NCBI GenBank assembly: GCA_002794735.1
Contig: NBAZ01000062.1
Span: 1 to 28,266, forward strand
Direction: 5' to 3'
From: Pyrrhoderma lamaoense
Taxonomy: Eukaryota > Basidiomycota > Agaricomycetes > Hymenochaetales > Hymenochaetaceae
DNA length: 28,266 bases
The position numbers were made by a program, and so were the translations under genes. The notes under the pieces are model-generated. The model was not told the origin of the DNA. It did not search any database and was given only the letters and a program-made list of their open reading frames with translations. How positions within the stretch are numbered: the first letter of the stretch is position 1; the number at the start of each line of letters is the position of its first letter. This document shows, one piece after another, positions 11,501 through 22,700 of the stretch.

Positions 11501-14500
11501 AAGTATGAAATGAATATATGGAATCGCTCGAAAATATATAAAAAATAGGGGCGACTAGCAAGAGAATGGTAGTGTTACTATTTTCGGAATCTAGGGAGTG
11601 GAATGATGCATTCAAGCCATGGGGCTTGACGTCGCATACTAGATGGTTCAAGCGTTGTGATTGGAAGTCAAGCTCGGTACCACAATGATGTAACCAAAGA
11701 TAGACAAGTCACCTCTTCCTTATGTCACCAAAGGAAGTGAGACGGAAACTCGATGACAGCTTTTTTCTCAATCATGGATACCTCAGACAGAGGGACCCAA
11801 CTCGACTCAAGAAAGGTCGTTACCAATCCAGACGAGGATAGGTACAAAGAAGAGATTGGTTCAAGAGAGAAAAACGGATCCAGAGAAGAAAGTACTAAGA
11901 CAGTAGAAAAGTGAGCCACATACCTGCTTAAGCAAAGATTCGATGATAGCATCCTTTTGACGAATCTGGGCCAGAAGGTATTCGCGTTTACTGTTTTCCG
12001 AAATTTGGATTTCATTTTGTTCAGGATCCAAATCGAGGTCCGATGTTGATATACCGATATCACATTTGAGACGCATTGCACCACATATGCATGTTGTCGA
12101 AGATGTCATGGCCAGTACGTACGAAAGAGAGACAAGGTCGAGGAATAGGGTATGAAAGGAGAAAGTTCAATGTAGCAATGAATAGTTCAGAGAGTCGGTA
12201 GACAGGTATGAGTTATATATCAGCCCAAAAGAAGCATACGTCAATTGTGTCAAAAAGCGATGCACACAACCGTTTATCAGAAATCACCGGGTAGGCGCCA
12301 GAGAGCGACACCGCAATAATGAGTTAGAGGATAATAGGGAGTAAAAGGAAGAGATAGTGCGAGAGCGCAGTTTCGCGCGAAGCGACAAAGCACCGACACC
12401 CGACAACGGAAGCGGGAAACGTCAGAGAAAATCAGGCAGAGAGTGTACAGGAGGCCAGAAGGAACGAGATGTAGCGGGCAACAAGAATAATTGGAATAGA
12501 CGTAGTGTACGCGGAAGAGCAGGGTGAACAAGATGATTGGTAGCAGCGAACCAGAAGGGATGTATGCAATGGATGCGTCAACCAAGGCACCAGATCCGAT
12601 CCGGAAATGGGTTGAATTGAATGTAGCAAATTCGTAGGTCAGTCACAAAAAAGATAGAAATTAGAGGGGAAGCAGAGATTAGAGGTTCCAAGGCGAGATG
12701 CAGTGGTGAGTGTTATACCCAATTCGCAAGCACACCCCGACCGTATAAAAAGGAATTTCAGGAGAAGGAGAGGGGCAGTTGAGGAAGACGAATCAATCGA
12801 CAGAAGATGGGAGGGAGGGGGGGAATCATAGTATAATTTCCAAAAAGGGTAAGTAATGATGAAAATGTTCGAACCGAGCCGATTACCCGAGCGCCGCACG
12901 CACACCAGCCAGCCAGCCCGACCGAAAATGAAGGGAAAAAATAGAACGGTGAGTCGAAAAAAGGTAAAAATAAGGTCCAAATCCAACCCCAATACACACA
13001 CACCGGGAATAACAAGAAGCGGAGGGCGCGGGGCGGGAGCGGAGATCGAGATCCGGAGGAGGGGGGCAAGCAACAAGAATCCAAAATCAAATGCAAGTTC
13101 GGAGAGTTACAAGATCCCCCGCCAAAGATGAAATAAAGGAAGAAGATGAATTCAAATTAAGTAACGGAACAAGACCGAAAGAGCGTAGAGAAGAATATTT
13201 TGATCGAAGAAAGAAGGAAGTTGTGGAAAGAAACCAAAAAAAGGTTGTTAGAGCAAAAAATAAGCGAAAACGGAGTAAGTTGGGATGCAATAATCAGAAT
13301 GGTACCCGTTGCCAAAAGGATGAGCGAAGCGAGATGACAATAAGATGTAGAGGTGAGTTCGGAGTCGATATAATTGGCCACACCGCGAGAAATGGGCAAT
13401 AATATAGAATTATAAGACGAACCGAGTTCAGAAAATCAGAAATGGGAAACCGGGGCATAGTAATGACGGAAGGCGAGGTAAGGGGAGGGGTTGGTTGCAA
13501 TCGTTATTGATGATAAATTTGTGCGTTAATTTGTCAATTTTTTTGTTATTTTGTCGTACAGCCCAGCGTTACCGTTGAGTCCAATGTTTTTGTTCAGGAA
13601 TTCAATGATTAGTTGTCACCGCAGCAGATTCGATGGTTTTTCAAAGAAGTGATATGATTTCCACAAAAACAGGAGACGACGACGACGACGAACAAAGTGC
13701 GAATTCGGTCAGCAAGTAACAATCAATCAATCAAACCAGATTAGATTGAATATATGAGATTGTTTGTAAAAAGGAGGGAGAAAGAGATTAATCAGTCAGA
13801 TAATTATATTCTTATTCCTTTCAAAATTTCCAAAATTCAAATAATGCTCTCTCCCCGCCAATAAAAATTGAGGGAGAAGAGGGGAGGGGGAATAGATCTC
13901 AAAATCTGAAATCATAAGGAGAGATCGAATGGCCGGGTGGATGATATCGAATATCATGATATCGGTAGAGATCGCGGGAAGGAAAGTGCGGAAGAAGGTG
14001 GGGGGAGGAGAGAGATGGACAAATTCAGAAAAAAAGAAGGAGAGGGACTCACTTTGGTGCAGATCTCGGTTTCCGGCCCTCGACCACACATTGATGATTA
14101 CCCGCCTTGCACCGTTTGCATACGTTATCGCCTTGTGGGAACTCACATTTCATCTGTTTGTCAGTTTTTTTCAAAAGAAAAAGCACAAAAAAAATACATA
14201 TAGAAAGATAGAAGAAGAGTAAAAGAGATGAAAGGAAGAGAATATCCCCAAAAAAGCAAGGTCCCATGCAAGCACCAAGTTACCATTTTTGATTAGAAAT
14301 TATTAAGAAAATATATGCGCAAAAAATTTAGGCGCATATAAGCGACAACCATGTGTGTTAAAGGTGGAGAATCGGGTTTAGCATGCACATGGAAAACGAG
14401 GGAGAGAGAGAGAGAGGAAGGAAGACAAGGAAATAAGTTACCACCGAGCGTATCACAAATTGCAAAGACCCATGAACAGGGGGAGAGAATGGCAAACGGA

Positions 14501-17500
14501 AAGAATGTGTACGCGATAGGGGAAAAGCCAGTAAGAAAAGAAGTAAAGAAGAAGAGAAATGGCAAGTGGATGAGCAGGTAGATGGATAGGCCGGAAAGAA
14601 GGAAGAAAGGAGAGAGAGAGAAGAGGGGCGGAAGAACCGGCGTAATAGCAAGCCGGAGCCGCATAAAGTTCCATCATGCAATTCATCGTAAGAAGTAAGG
14701 GAGGAAGGTGGAGAGGGGGGCAAGAAACATGACGATTAAAAGTTCAACACGTCAACCAAAGCCGAGAAAAAAGTGGGGGAGAAAGAAGTTTGATAGTGTG
14801 TAGAAAACGAGAATATCGTTCGGAATCAAGTCCGTTCCGAAAGAGAGAAGAAGAGTAGATCGGATGAAAGTGACAAACGAACAACACGACAAAACCAATA
14901 AGAGCAAAGCAAATTCAAAAACCACAGAGATCCCAGTCACAAAAATAGGAAGGAAAAAAGTTAGAGAATCCAAAAACGACCAAAAGACCGAGGAAGATAT
15001 GCGAAGATAGATAATAGATGGCAGATAGTAGATGATAATGAATGGTGGTGTTTGACGTTTAGGAGAAGTCAGATAGCCCAAAAGAAGTAAGGAAGGAGGA
15101 TAAGATGAAAGGGAAGTGTAAAGAAGAAAATATTAGGACGCCACACCGAAAAGCGTAGGCCCAACAACAGAGAAGAGAACAGGACACGGACCGAATATAC
15201 GACGCATATAGCCAACATATGCGAGTAAAGAAGGGAGGGGCACACATTCGGATAAAAACACGGAAACAATATTTTAAACATACGGAACGGAAGACACAGC
15301 CAAAATGCAAACAAAGGCAAGCAGAGGGGAGCGAGGGCGAGTTACGCAAGCATAATTAAATTGATGGTGTCAACGTTAGGTGACCAACGATGATTTGAAG
15401 ATCACATCCATCGCCGAGAACGGACACGGCAAGTGTAGCATGTAAAAGACATAAAGGTACAAATGTCAAAGTACGGAAAAACGTGCGACGCATGTGGTAT
15501 TATGGATTCGTGGTTACACAATCCACAGGAACAATCCAAAGGTCCAAAGGTTGATAAAGTCGAATATGAACAACGCCGCCGAAAACGTCACCCGCAACCA
15601 AGTTGAAACCGGATCGATAAAAATAATAAATGGGCATGTTTGTATGCATGCGAGAAGCAGGCGTCATTGGAGTTCGGGATAAAAGGTTAAAAGAGTTCAG
15701 AGTTTCCCCAGATCAAACCATGAAAAAAAAAGTAAAGCAAAATAAAAACGTCATCACCAAGTCAGTCCAATCCAACCCACCGCCAAGACAAATTGAAAAA
15801 GGGAAAGAGAATTAGGAGACAAAAGATGTATGATAATGATAATGATGATGATAATAGACATGTGCATGTGACGTTGTCAGATACACAAGGATGCATACAT
15901 AGACAACAGGCAAAAATCCATCGCCGAATATTGCATTGATTATTAAGGGCAGGGGCCAAGGAAGAATAGAATCATTGACAAAATCCGGATTATAGGTTAG
16001 GCAAGATCGAACACCGGATGATATGCCCACGAGATTAAAAAAAAAGAAGTTAGTAAGTGATTGTTTGTAGTTGTTTGGTGAGGGTGCACAGCCCGTCCGG
16101 AGTCAAGTATGATGCGGAGAGTGAGTAGAGAGACAAGACAGGCCAAGCGCGAGCGCGCGTAGACAACCCGCACGCAAAGCCGACATAACGAATATCCAAC
16201 CAGGAAAGTGGCATTTTGAAAAGAAAAAACCATCCCAGATGCAAAATAAGTTGATTGAATTAAGCATCACAGAAATAAAGACAAAAAGCCAAGAGTTATC
16301 AAAAAACAATTTCAGTTCCAAGTTAGTTTTGTTTTAATCAGTTCAAGACGTCAGAATTTTTTACGGTCATCGTTGATGTCAGTCGGTGTCAAGTAGTCCA
16401 AGATGAAACAATTTTTTTCAATCATTTCAAGCCCACCGTTGTATCGTGGTGTATAGTGTATCAAGCCACCAAGCGATACCGAGACACGTCAAAGGGTAAT
16501 CATCGCCAATTCGTAGTATCGAGTACCGAGTATCGAGCATCCAATACGTATAATATATGTATGCAGGAAGAGAGAAAAAATGTAGCAAACACATAACGAA
16601 AAATTCAAGATTTTGGTCAGCTCCAAACTCACTCATCCCATCAAAGTTCAAGAAAGCTAACACTGACCTTGAGTTTCTTACAATGCGTACACGCTCCTGG
16701 TCTGTACGTTTTTCGTTGTTTCGTTTCAGAAAAAGAAAAAGCAAACATAATCCATATTTGCCAAAATCGAACCGACAATCCATTTACGGAGGTGTATTGG
16801 ATCGAGGAGGACAGGTAATAAGATCCCATAAAAGCAATAAAGAGAGAGAGAGATGTGAAAAGGAGGGAGAGGGGAGGACAAATCCGTCAGCACACAATTC
16901 ACAAATCATTTACCACCAAAAAACAATCCCAACAAACCAATCAAGAGACAGAAATGAAAAAAAGAATAAAAGAAGACATAACGAAAAAAACAAAGTCTGA
17001 AAACCACAAAACACTCACAGTCTACCCTGAGCACCCAAAGCGCCCATACCACTCATACCCATCCCAGAAAAACCAGGGATACCTAGCGCACCGAGTCCAC
17101 CAAGGCTACCAAGGCCACCAAGCGCACCACCTAATCCACCACCAACATTCCCACTCCCAAAGTGTCCCAATCCTCCAAAGTTACCTAAACCCGAGAAGGC
17201 TGATTGTGCAAGGCTACTGCACTACCACCACCACCAATACCACCGAACGTCGTGTTTGCATTGACAGCATTGGAAGAACTGTTGTTATCTTTCCTAGCAC
17301 CACTGGATCTATATCCACCTCCACCTCCACCTCCTCCTCCACCTCCAGCAAGGTCCTCATCATCATCACTATCACTCTCCCCACCCTCATTATCATCATC
17401 CTCAACCGCCTGACGATGTTGCTGTTGCTGACTCTTACTGCATTCCACCACTATTCGTACCGCCCTGTCTATTCCTAGCAGAAGTCACGTTGGAGGTAGC

Positions 17501-19740
17501 AGTAGAAGCAGAGGCAGACGGGCGAGAAGGTCGGTTATTAGACGTCCGTTGACGTTTTCGACTCTTACTTCCTCCTCCCGACCCTATTACTGTATTTCCT
17601 GCCCTCCTCCACTCGCCGATACAGTGCCCGTAACGAGCCTACTCCACCCGTACTCGTACTGGCACCGACCGACGGGCTTCCAGTACCAGCACACCAGTAC
17701 AGCACAGCACCACCAGCCGGTCCAGCTCTTGCGTCCACTCCACCAGACACAGACGAAGATAACCCACCAGAAGTCGGGGGCACAGGCGGTACAGTCCCAC
17801 CAGCCAAAACACCACGCGGACTATTCGCATTACTACCCGTATTCGACGACGGGACAGCGTTCTCGGTACCGAGAGGCGTGCCTATCGTCGGGTTCACACT
17901 CAATCCTCCCCCTCCTACGGGTCCTCCTACACCAACTAAAGAACCTCCGCCTACCATACTAGGAACCCCCACTCCAGGTCCTACACCAACGCGACACCAA
18001 CTCCAGAAGGAACATTAATCCCGAGACCGCGTTTCAACACACCTCCTTGTGTTTGTGACTGTCCTTGTTGTCCTTGAGTCTGTCCTTGCCCCCAATGCTG
18101 CTGCTGATGTTGCTGTTGTTGCTGTTGTTGAAGATGATGATGAGGTATACCACCCATCCCACTCATCCCAGGACCGACACCAACGACTCCCATACCTCCC
18201 ATCCCAAGATCGAGGTCATACGGAGTATCATACGGTCCACCCGGGCCAGTATTCTGAGAAGCCACACTTCCCAAGCCTCCAGGGGTGTTCGTACCACTAG
18301 CCCCTCCAGCTCCCGCACCAACGCCAACGCCAACGCCAGGTCCGACAGACGCAACTCGTCCTTCACCTCCTCCTCCGACGTTCGAGCCACCCGTACCAGC
18401 ACCAGCACCAGGTGAAGAGAAGTACATGTCGTATCCATACCCAGCCGCCGCCGATCCACCACTTGTAGGCGGCTGCTGCTGCTGCGGCTGTTGGCTCTGT
18501 TGAGCTTGGTTCACGTGTTGTGGGTGCTGAGAATGATGAGCATGTGCAGCTTGGTGAGCCTGTTCGTACGGGTCAAAGTAGTATCTATGCTGGCCTCCCG
18601 GACTCGGCGTAGCGTACTGCTGCTGCTGCTGCTGCTGTTGTTGTTGTTGTTCATGTTGTTGCTGCTGCTGCTGGTGCTGAGGGTGGGGATGATAAGCAGG
18701 ATGCTGCGGATGATGATGCGCTTGTTGGTGATGATGAGCCTGTTGTTGTTGTTGTTGCTGCTGCTGATGCATATAATGCTGAGTAGCACTAGCGTATCCA
18801 CCCACATTCATACCATCCATGCCATCCATACCCATACCCTCCATCCCCTCCATCCTCGTCAACCCATCCATTCGGCCCATGCTTTCTAGACCCATCATAC
18901 CCCCATCCGTCCAGCGCCGCCCATAGTAGCAGCGTTCATACCCATACCGTCCATAGAGTCGTAAGTCCCTCTCCCACCACCTGACGATCCCGTACCCGCA
19001 CCCCCACCAGCACCTCCACCAGCAGCAGGGTGTCCACGACTATCGTACCTATCCATCCCTCGTTCCTGTTGCTGTTGCTGCTGTTGAATAGTCTGTTTCT
19101 GTATTTGTATTTGCGTTCGTGTCGAATGAGAAAGAACCAAAGGAGTAGACACACTCGATCCACTCGATAAAGTCGGAGTCGGAGTCAGAGTCTCCCTAAA
19201 ATCCGTAGAGCCCGTAGAATTTATAGTTCGTGTAGAAGGATACGTAGATGACAGAGTTTCCAGAACAGACGGATCACCAACACCCCTCGTATTCGTATTC
19301 CTACTTGAGTTATTCTCGTCTTCAGCTGTACCAGCAACTACCGTCGATTGAGATTGAGAATGAGATGGACGCTGAGCGCCAAAAAAAGGTGTCTGGGTAG
19401 TAAACGAAGTAGAACGCTCGTACTCCTCCTCCTGAGGTTGACGACGACGATGATGATGATGATAATAATACAACCGCTCTTGCTCCTCAAGCTGCTCTCG
19501 CTGTCCTTGTCGCTGTCTCTGTCCTTCTTGTTCTTCTCCGTACAATAGCCGATGACGTACCCTCTGTTCTTCTTGCTGTATCTCTTGCTGTCCTATCTGT
19601 TGCTGTCCTTGCAAATGCTGTTCTTCCCTCCAAGCGTCCCTCCTCTGTTGCATAAACAGCGCGTAATCAATCACCGGCTGAGGTGGCTGCACCTGACTCT
19701 CTGGATCAAAATAGACAGGAAAGGCGCCAATCGCGGGCAT
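8556..19740 (-). CDS. Zn2Cys6 (Gal4-type) fungal transcription factor, 11 exons
   Basis: Role: DNA-binding nuclear regulator with a fungal-specific middle homology domain; targets unknown. Exons on the minus strand: 19740-17019, 16701-16668, 14153-14053, 11990-11924, 11424-10730, 10669-10196, 10074-9821, 9761-9725, 9669-9447, 9394-8736, 8661-8556. All introns are GT-AG and every phase agrees from 17019 to the TAG at 8558-8556. The zinc cluster is PGACTHCKKLK + MKCEFPQGDN + VCKRCKAGNHQC (C-X2-C-X6-C-X8-C-X2-C-X6-C), followed by a basic stretch GRKPRSAPNKR and a short coiled coil LLAQIRQKDAIIESLLKQ, a likely dimerisation element. The middle homology region includes LFEIFYEKVNPFLSLLDPEL and RSWLYIGLAIRLATDLNLFQ. 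The C-terminus is Gly/Pro-rich and ends GLNNGPIPQQMPLHS. The N-terminal exon has FPVYFDPE, poly-Q, His/Met/Gly tracts and a basic SKSRKRQR that could be a nuclear signal. The start at 19740 has an in-frame TAG two codons upstream. The first exon changes frame several times (see findings). Total length is about 1,790 residues, about 880 of them cleanly spliced. Confidence 0.9.
8662..8735 (-). other. Last intron of the regulator, decides its C-terminus
   Basis: The upstream exon would stop at TGA right after NDMMMPG, but a GTGAGT donor lies across that stop. Splicing to ATATATAG at 8662 gives MMMPGFIWPDTAGAPPFN and 34 further residues to the TAG at 8556. The conserved-looking tail supports the spliced form. 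Retaining the intron would give a protein 34 residues shorter. Confidence 0.85.
10145..10180. repeat. 13-bp perfect inverted repeat inside an intron
   Basis: ATTTGTAGATGCT (10145-10157) and AGCATCTACAAAT (10168-10180) are exact reverse complements around a 10-nt loop. The element sits inside the 121-nt intron 10075-10195, 15 nt from the donor. It could fold in the pre-mRNA and shorten the effective intron. A remnant of a small inverted-repeat insertion is the alternative. Confidence 0.9.
11425..11923 (-). other. 499-nt intron between coiled coil and acidic region of the regulator
   Basis: The donor CAG|GTATGT at 11923 and acceptor GGGCAG at 11425 join LLKQ to LHNPYMATPLS in phase 0. It is about nine times longer than the short introns of this gene. 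No other gene is seen in it. Confidence 0.85.
11991..14052 (-). other. 2,062-nt intron after the zinc cluster
   Basis: The donor AA|GTGAGT at 14052 and acceptor AAAACAG at 11991 rebuild the codon AAT (N) and the basic linker RSAPNKREY. The transcript strand is strikingly pyrimidine-rich here (the plus strand is full of GA and GGA runs). Open frames on the minus strand (for example 12277-13096) are Ser/Leu/Phe/Pro-rich products of this bias, without domains. I see no nested gene or transposon. Confidence 0.8.
14154..16667 (-). other. 2,514-nt intron splitting the Zn2Cys6 cluster
   Basis: The donor CTCAAG|GTCAGT at 16667 and acceptor AACAG at 14154 join HCKKLK to MKCEF in phase 0, which gives the exact C-X6-C spacing of the family. 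The intron is pyrimidine-rich on the transcript strand like its neighbour. It holds a 9-bp hairpin (14312-14340), a GA repeat near 14399-14418 and a GAT/AAT repeat near 15830-15857. No gene is recognised in it. Confidence 0.85.
14312..14340. repeat. 9-bp inverted repeat in the long zinc-cluster intron
   Basis: TATATGCGC (14312-14320) and GCGCATATA (14332-14340) pair perfectly around an 11-nt A-rich loop. It lies about 160 nt upstream, in transcript sense, of the acceptor at 14154. Confidence 0.85.
16702..17018 (-). other. 317-nt intron before the zinc-cluster microexon
   Basis: The donor CT|GTGAGT at 17018 and acceptor CGTACAG at 16702 join AQGRL to PGACTHC in phase 2. The 34-nt exon that follows (16668-16701) encodes only the start of the zinc cluster. 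Confidence 0.85.
17217..17438 (-). other. Ambiguous tract: 222-nt intron or acidic/poly-Gly coding segment
   Basis: Read as coding, this tract gives SKSQQQQHRQAVEDDD, an acidic run SDSDDDEDLAG and poly-Gly, but it needs a frame change at each end. Read as an intron, the donor ATGCA|GTAAGAG at 17438 and acceptor GTGCAG at 17217 join GGMH to SLAQSAFSGLG in the correct phase, removing both frame changes at once. Its length and sites are ordinary for this gene. I slightly favour the intron, but the protein-like acidic run leaves it open. Confidence 0.5.
18617..18780 (-). repeat. CAG/CAA trinucleotide tracts coding poly-Gln and His/Gln
   Basis: Several runs of CTG and TTG on the plus strand (from 18617, 18655 and 18740) encode Q runs of up to about eleven residues, mixed with His codons, in the first coding exon of the regulator. 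Such tracts are common in fungal activation domains and are prone to length change. Confidence 0.85.
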
Positions 19741-22700
19741 ATACTAACCCGTACAACCCGTTTTGTGCTTTTTTCTCTTCTCCCCTTTCTTCTTCTTTTC
19801 CCTTCTTTTAAGCTCTCTTTTTCACGGGTGATTGGTTCCTTCTTTCCTTTTGTTTTGTTTTTCCTGTTAGCGCGTTATAGATCGACTGGACCTTGATTTT
19901 TATTGTGACTTTAGGGATAGGGCGGAGTAGAGATGACCTGAAATGATGTATGAGATTATAGAAGCCGGAGAGGAAGAGAGTTTTGTGAGTTTGAAGGAAC
20001 CAATAACGAAGTGGTAATAAGAGTTATTTATTTCCCGGAGCGGAGGGACAGGGCAAGAGACGGACAAGACGAAAGAGAGAGGGGGGGGAAGGGACGAGCG
20101 ATGAGCGTAAACAGACGCACGCACGTACACAAGTCACAGATAGATAAGAAGAAAAAGTAAAGAATCAGTCCATCAGCCCATCAACACATCAAGCCATCAA
20201 AAAACTCATCCACGATAGAAATGGAGGAAAAGGGGGAGCGGGAACGAGGGGAGAGGAATGAGAGGACAAACGAAAGAGAAAGAATAACGTACGAGATTAG
20301 ATATGTTGTTTATCCGCTATAGACTATAAGAGAGTACAAGAAGGTGTTAGGTGTGTAGATCACGATGAACGTTCGTCCGTTGCGTCGACTAGATGATTCC
20401 AGACTCGTATGTATGCGCCTCCCAGCTCTTCCAATGACGTTGCAAGATAGAGATGTTGGGAGGAAGGGGGAAGAAGAAGAAGAAGCGTAGAGAGTGCGGA
20501 GAGACGAGAGAGAATAGGGAGAGTGGAATACAAGCTGCACAAATTGGGAGAGAATAGAAAGCGCGGAGAAGAGAAATCACTAATATTTTGAGTGGCAGCG
20601 AGTGACACCTGAGCGCCTAGCAGACGTACGGGATAGAGGGCAGTCGTACACCGTACCACCCTCGGTAAAGCACGAGCGGGACGGGGAATGTGTGCGTGTC
20701 AATTGTTGATGATGGCGAAGAAGCAGAAAGAGAGGGGAAGAAAGTGGAAGAAAGTGCGAGATGAAAAGCGGGAAGCGGGGTGGGAGGAAGCTACAAGCTA
20801 CAAGGTACAAGAGAAAGCTATCGGTACAGTACAAGGGGAATGATATGTACGAGTACGAGTTGTAAGGAGTAGAAGAACGAACGCGACAGGCAACGGGGGG
20901 GATCCGATTCGTACGACCCGTTTGTCACTCTTTAAGACGCTCCCTTCCCCACACTCTCCAATCCGTCCAAAAATACAATGCGTACGCGTGAATCTGAATT
21001 CCTATTTCTCTCTCTCTCCCTCTCTCCTCTCTCTTATTCTTCGATAACCCGTAACCAAAAATCTCGATCACTTCCCCCCCCTTTCATCTCAAACTGAAAT
21101 GATCGGTCGACCAGTCGGAACTGTATGCACAATGCACAACACGAATTAATCTGTACAGCTAATTTACTTCCTCCCTTTCTGTCCAAACTCTCCGGTACGT
21201 ACAGTAGTACATCCTCATCCTCACCCTCGTCATCCGCTCCCGTTCAGTCCTATCAAACATCATCAAAAAAAAACCCAAGTCTCAATTTAAAATTTCAGTT
21301 CGTCCGTTACTTCCGTCTCCGTGGACAAAGCACCGCAGAACAAGCACCCAAAAGAAAAAGGGGATAGCAGATAGGTAGTGTAGTGAATCCATTCCAATCC
21401 TGTGTTCACCGCCTTCCTCTTGAAAACTTATTAAAAGCTCTCTTATTGTTCAATATTAAATATGATCAGTAATCAAACTCTGCCTCCCCTCCTCTCTCTG
21501 TTATCTCAACGGATCCAAACAACACCTAACAAGCAAGAGGTCCCTAATAGGACACAGCCTTCCCCCCCCCCTCGTGCTTCATCATCCCTTTCGGTGTCCC
21601 CTTCCTTGACCGCGTGTCTCACAAAAAATATACAACTTATGTCTAGTGCGCTGTATAATTTAATGCGTAACCAATGCAAACCAAAAGGATGAGAATCATA
21701 ACCTCAAACAACCCAAGAGACAAGTCTCAAGTCAGACACATAACCATCCCCTTCTCTTTCTCTCTCTCCTAAAAAAAAAGAATAAGGAAATTCCTCGGAG
21801 AAGAGTCCGCCCCCTCGGGATCGGCCCTCCCCGGTTACTCGGTTAACTCGGGTCATCCAAAGAATCCCTTCCGTCCCACGAGATCTCGGAGCATTGCTTT
21901 GCTTTTAATTTAATCTTACAGTTACACTTCTCGGACTCAAAAAAAAGTATTCTTGGGTTGTTTGGAGAGCTGCTTGGGGAGGTTGAGGCAGTGATTTTAG
22001 TCAAATAATAAGGAACTGGTGTTCGTTCGAAAATGCGCTACAATTCTCTCAACAACACCGATAAAAAGAATCTAGAGAGAGAGGGGGGGTGAGAGAATAT
22101 CGATATCTTATAACTATACTTGATGGTCACAATGTAATTATACAACTTACCATTACATTATAAATCTATAATCTATTACCTCTTCTCATAAAACAAAGTA
22201 ATAAAACTTCACTATTCCCTGTGCCTCCCCCCCCCCTCCCACACGGCTATCAACCAACCATTCTCTCCCCGGAATGAGAGGGGGAAGGGGGTGATACAAT
22301 AATCACAATCATAATACACAAAAAAACGTCTATTTTTACATATCATTCCACTCAGACAAGCTATGCCGTACCATACCCATCATCACACCCCACAATCAAC
22401 AGCGCTCACACATGCCTTTAAGTTAATTAGAAACTTTAATTTACAAAAACCTATTTCGTTTTTTTTTTTTCACTTGTCTTTTCTTTTCGTTCGATATATT
22501 TTATACTTATACTTGGGAGTGAACGTTCCCAACACAAACCAATCCAAACCAATCTATCTATCGAACGAGACCACCCAAGAACCACACAGGAAATATATTA
22601 TATAATATTCACTTTCAAAGCTCACATATTCATTTTCCCCTATACGAATCATCAAACCCAGACGTTCCCCTCCTCCCTCCCTTTCTTCGTTATTTCTTCT

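Noticed and set aside
12277..16829. Many minus-strand frames of 60 to 145 codons rich in Ser, Leu, Phe and Pro, some resembling membrane proteins
   Set aside because: They fall in the two pyrimidine-rich introns. UC-rich sequence automatically yields hydrophobic and Ser/Pro codons and few stops, and no start context, splice pattern or domain supports them.
18491..18889. Plus-strand frame made of Leu and Met runs
   Set aside because: It is a different-frame, opposite-strand reading of the CAG/CAA and ATG/GGT repeats of the regulator's first exon.
19437..19480. Short GAT/GAC trinucleotide repeats considered as a regularly spaced array
   Set aside because: They are simple sequence coding His/Arg runs in the regulator. 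There are no spacers or repeat units of CRISPR type anywhere in the window.
20310..20834. Overlapping minus-strand frames with Ser/Leu/Pro-rich products
   Set aside because: All three frames are open because the tract is CT-rich. No frame is preferred and no motif is present, so a promoter or leader is more likely.
21125..21692. Plus-strand frames after the CT repeat that could start a divergent gene
   Set aside because: They are short, poly-Ser or Pro-rich, with no domain and no clear splice continuation. A divergent transcript is kept only as a finding.
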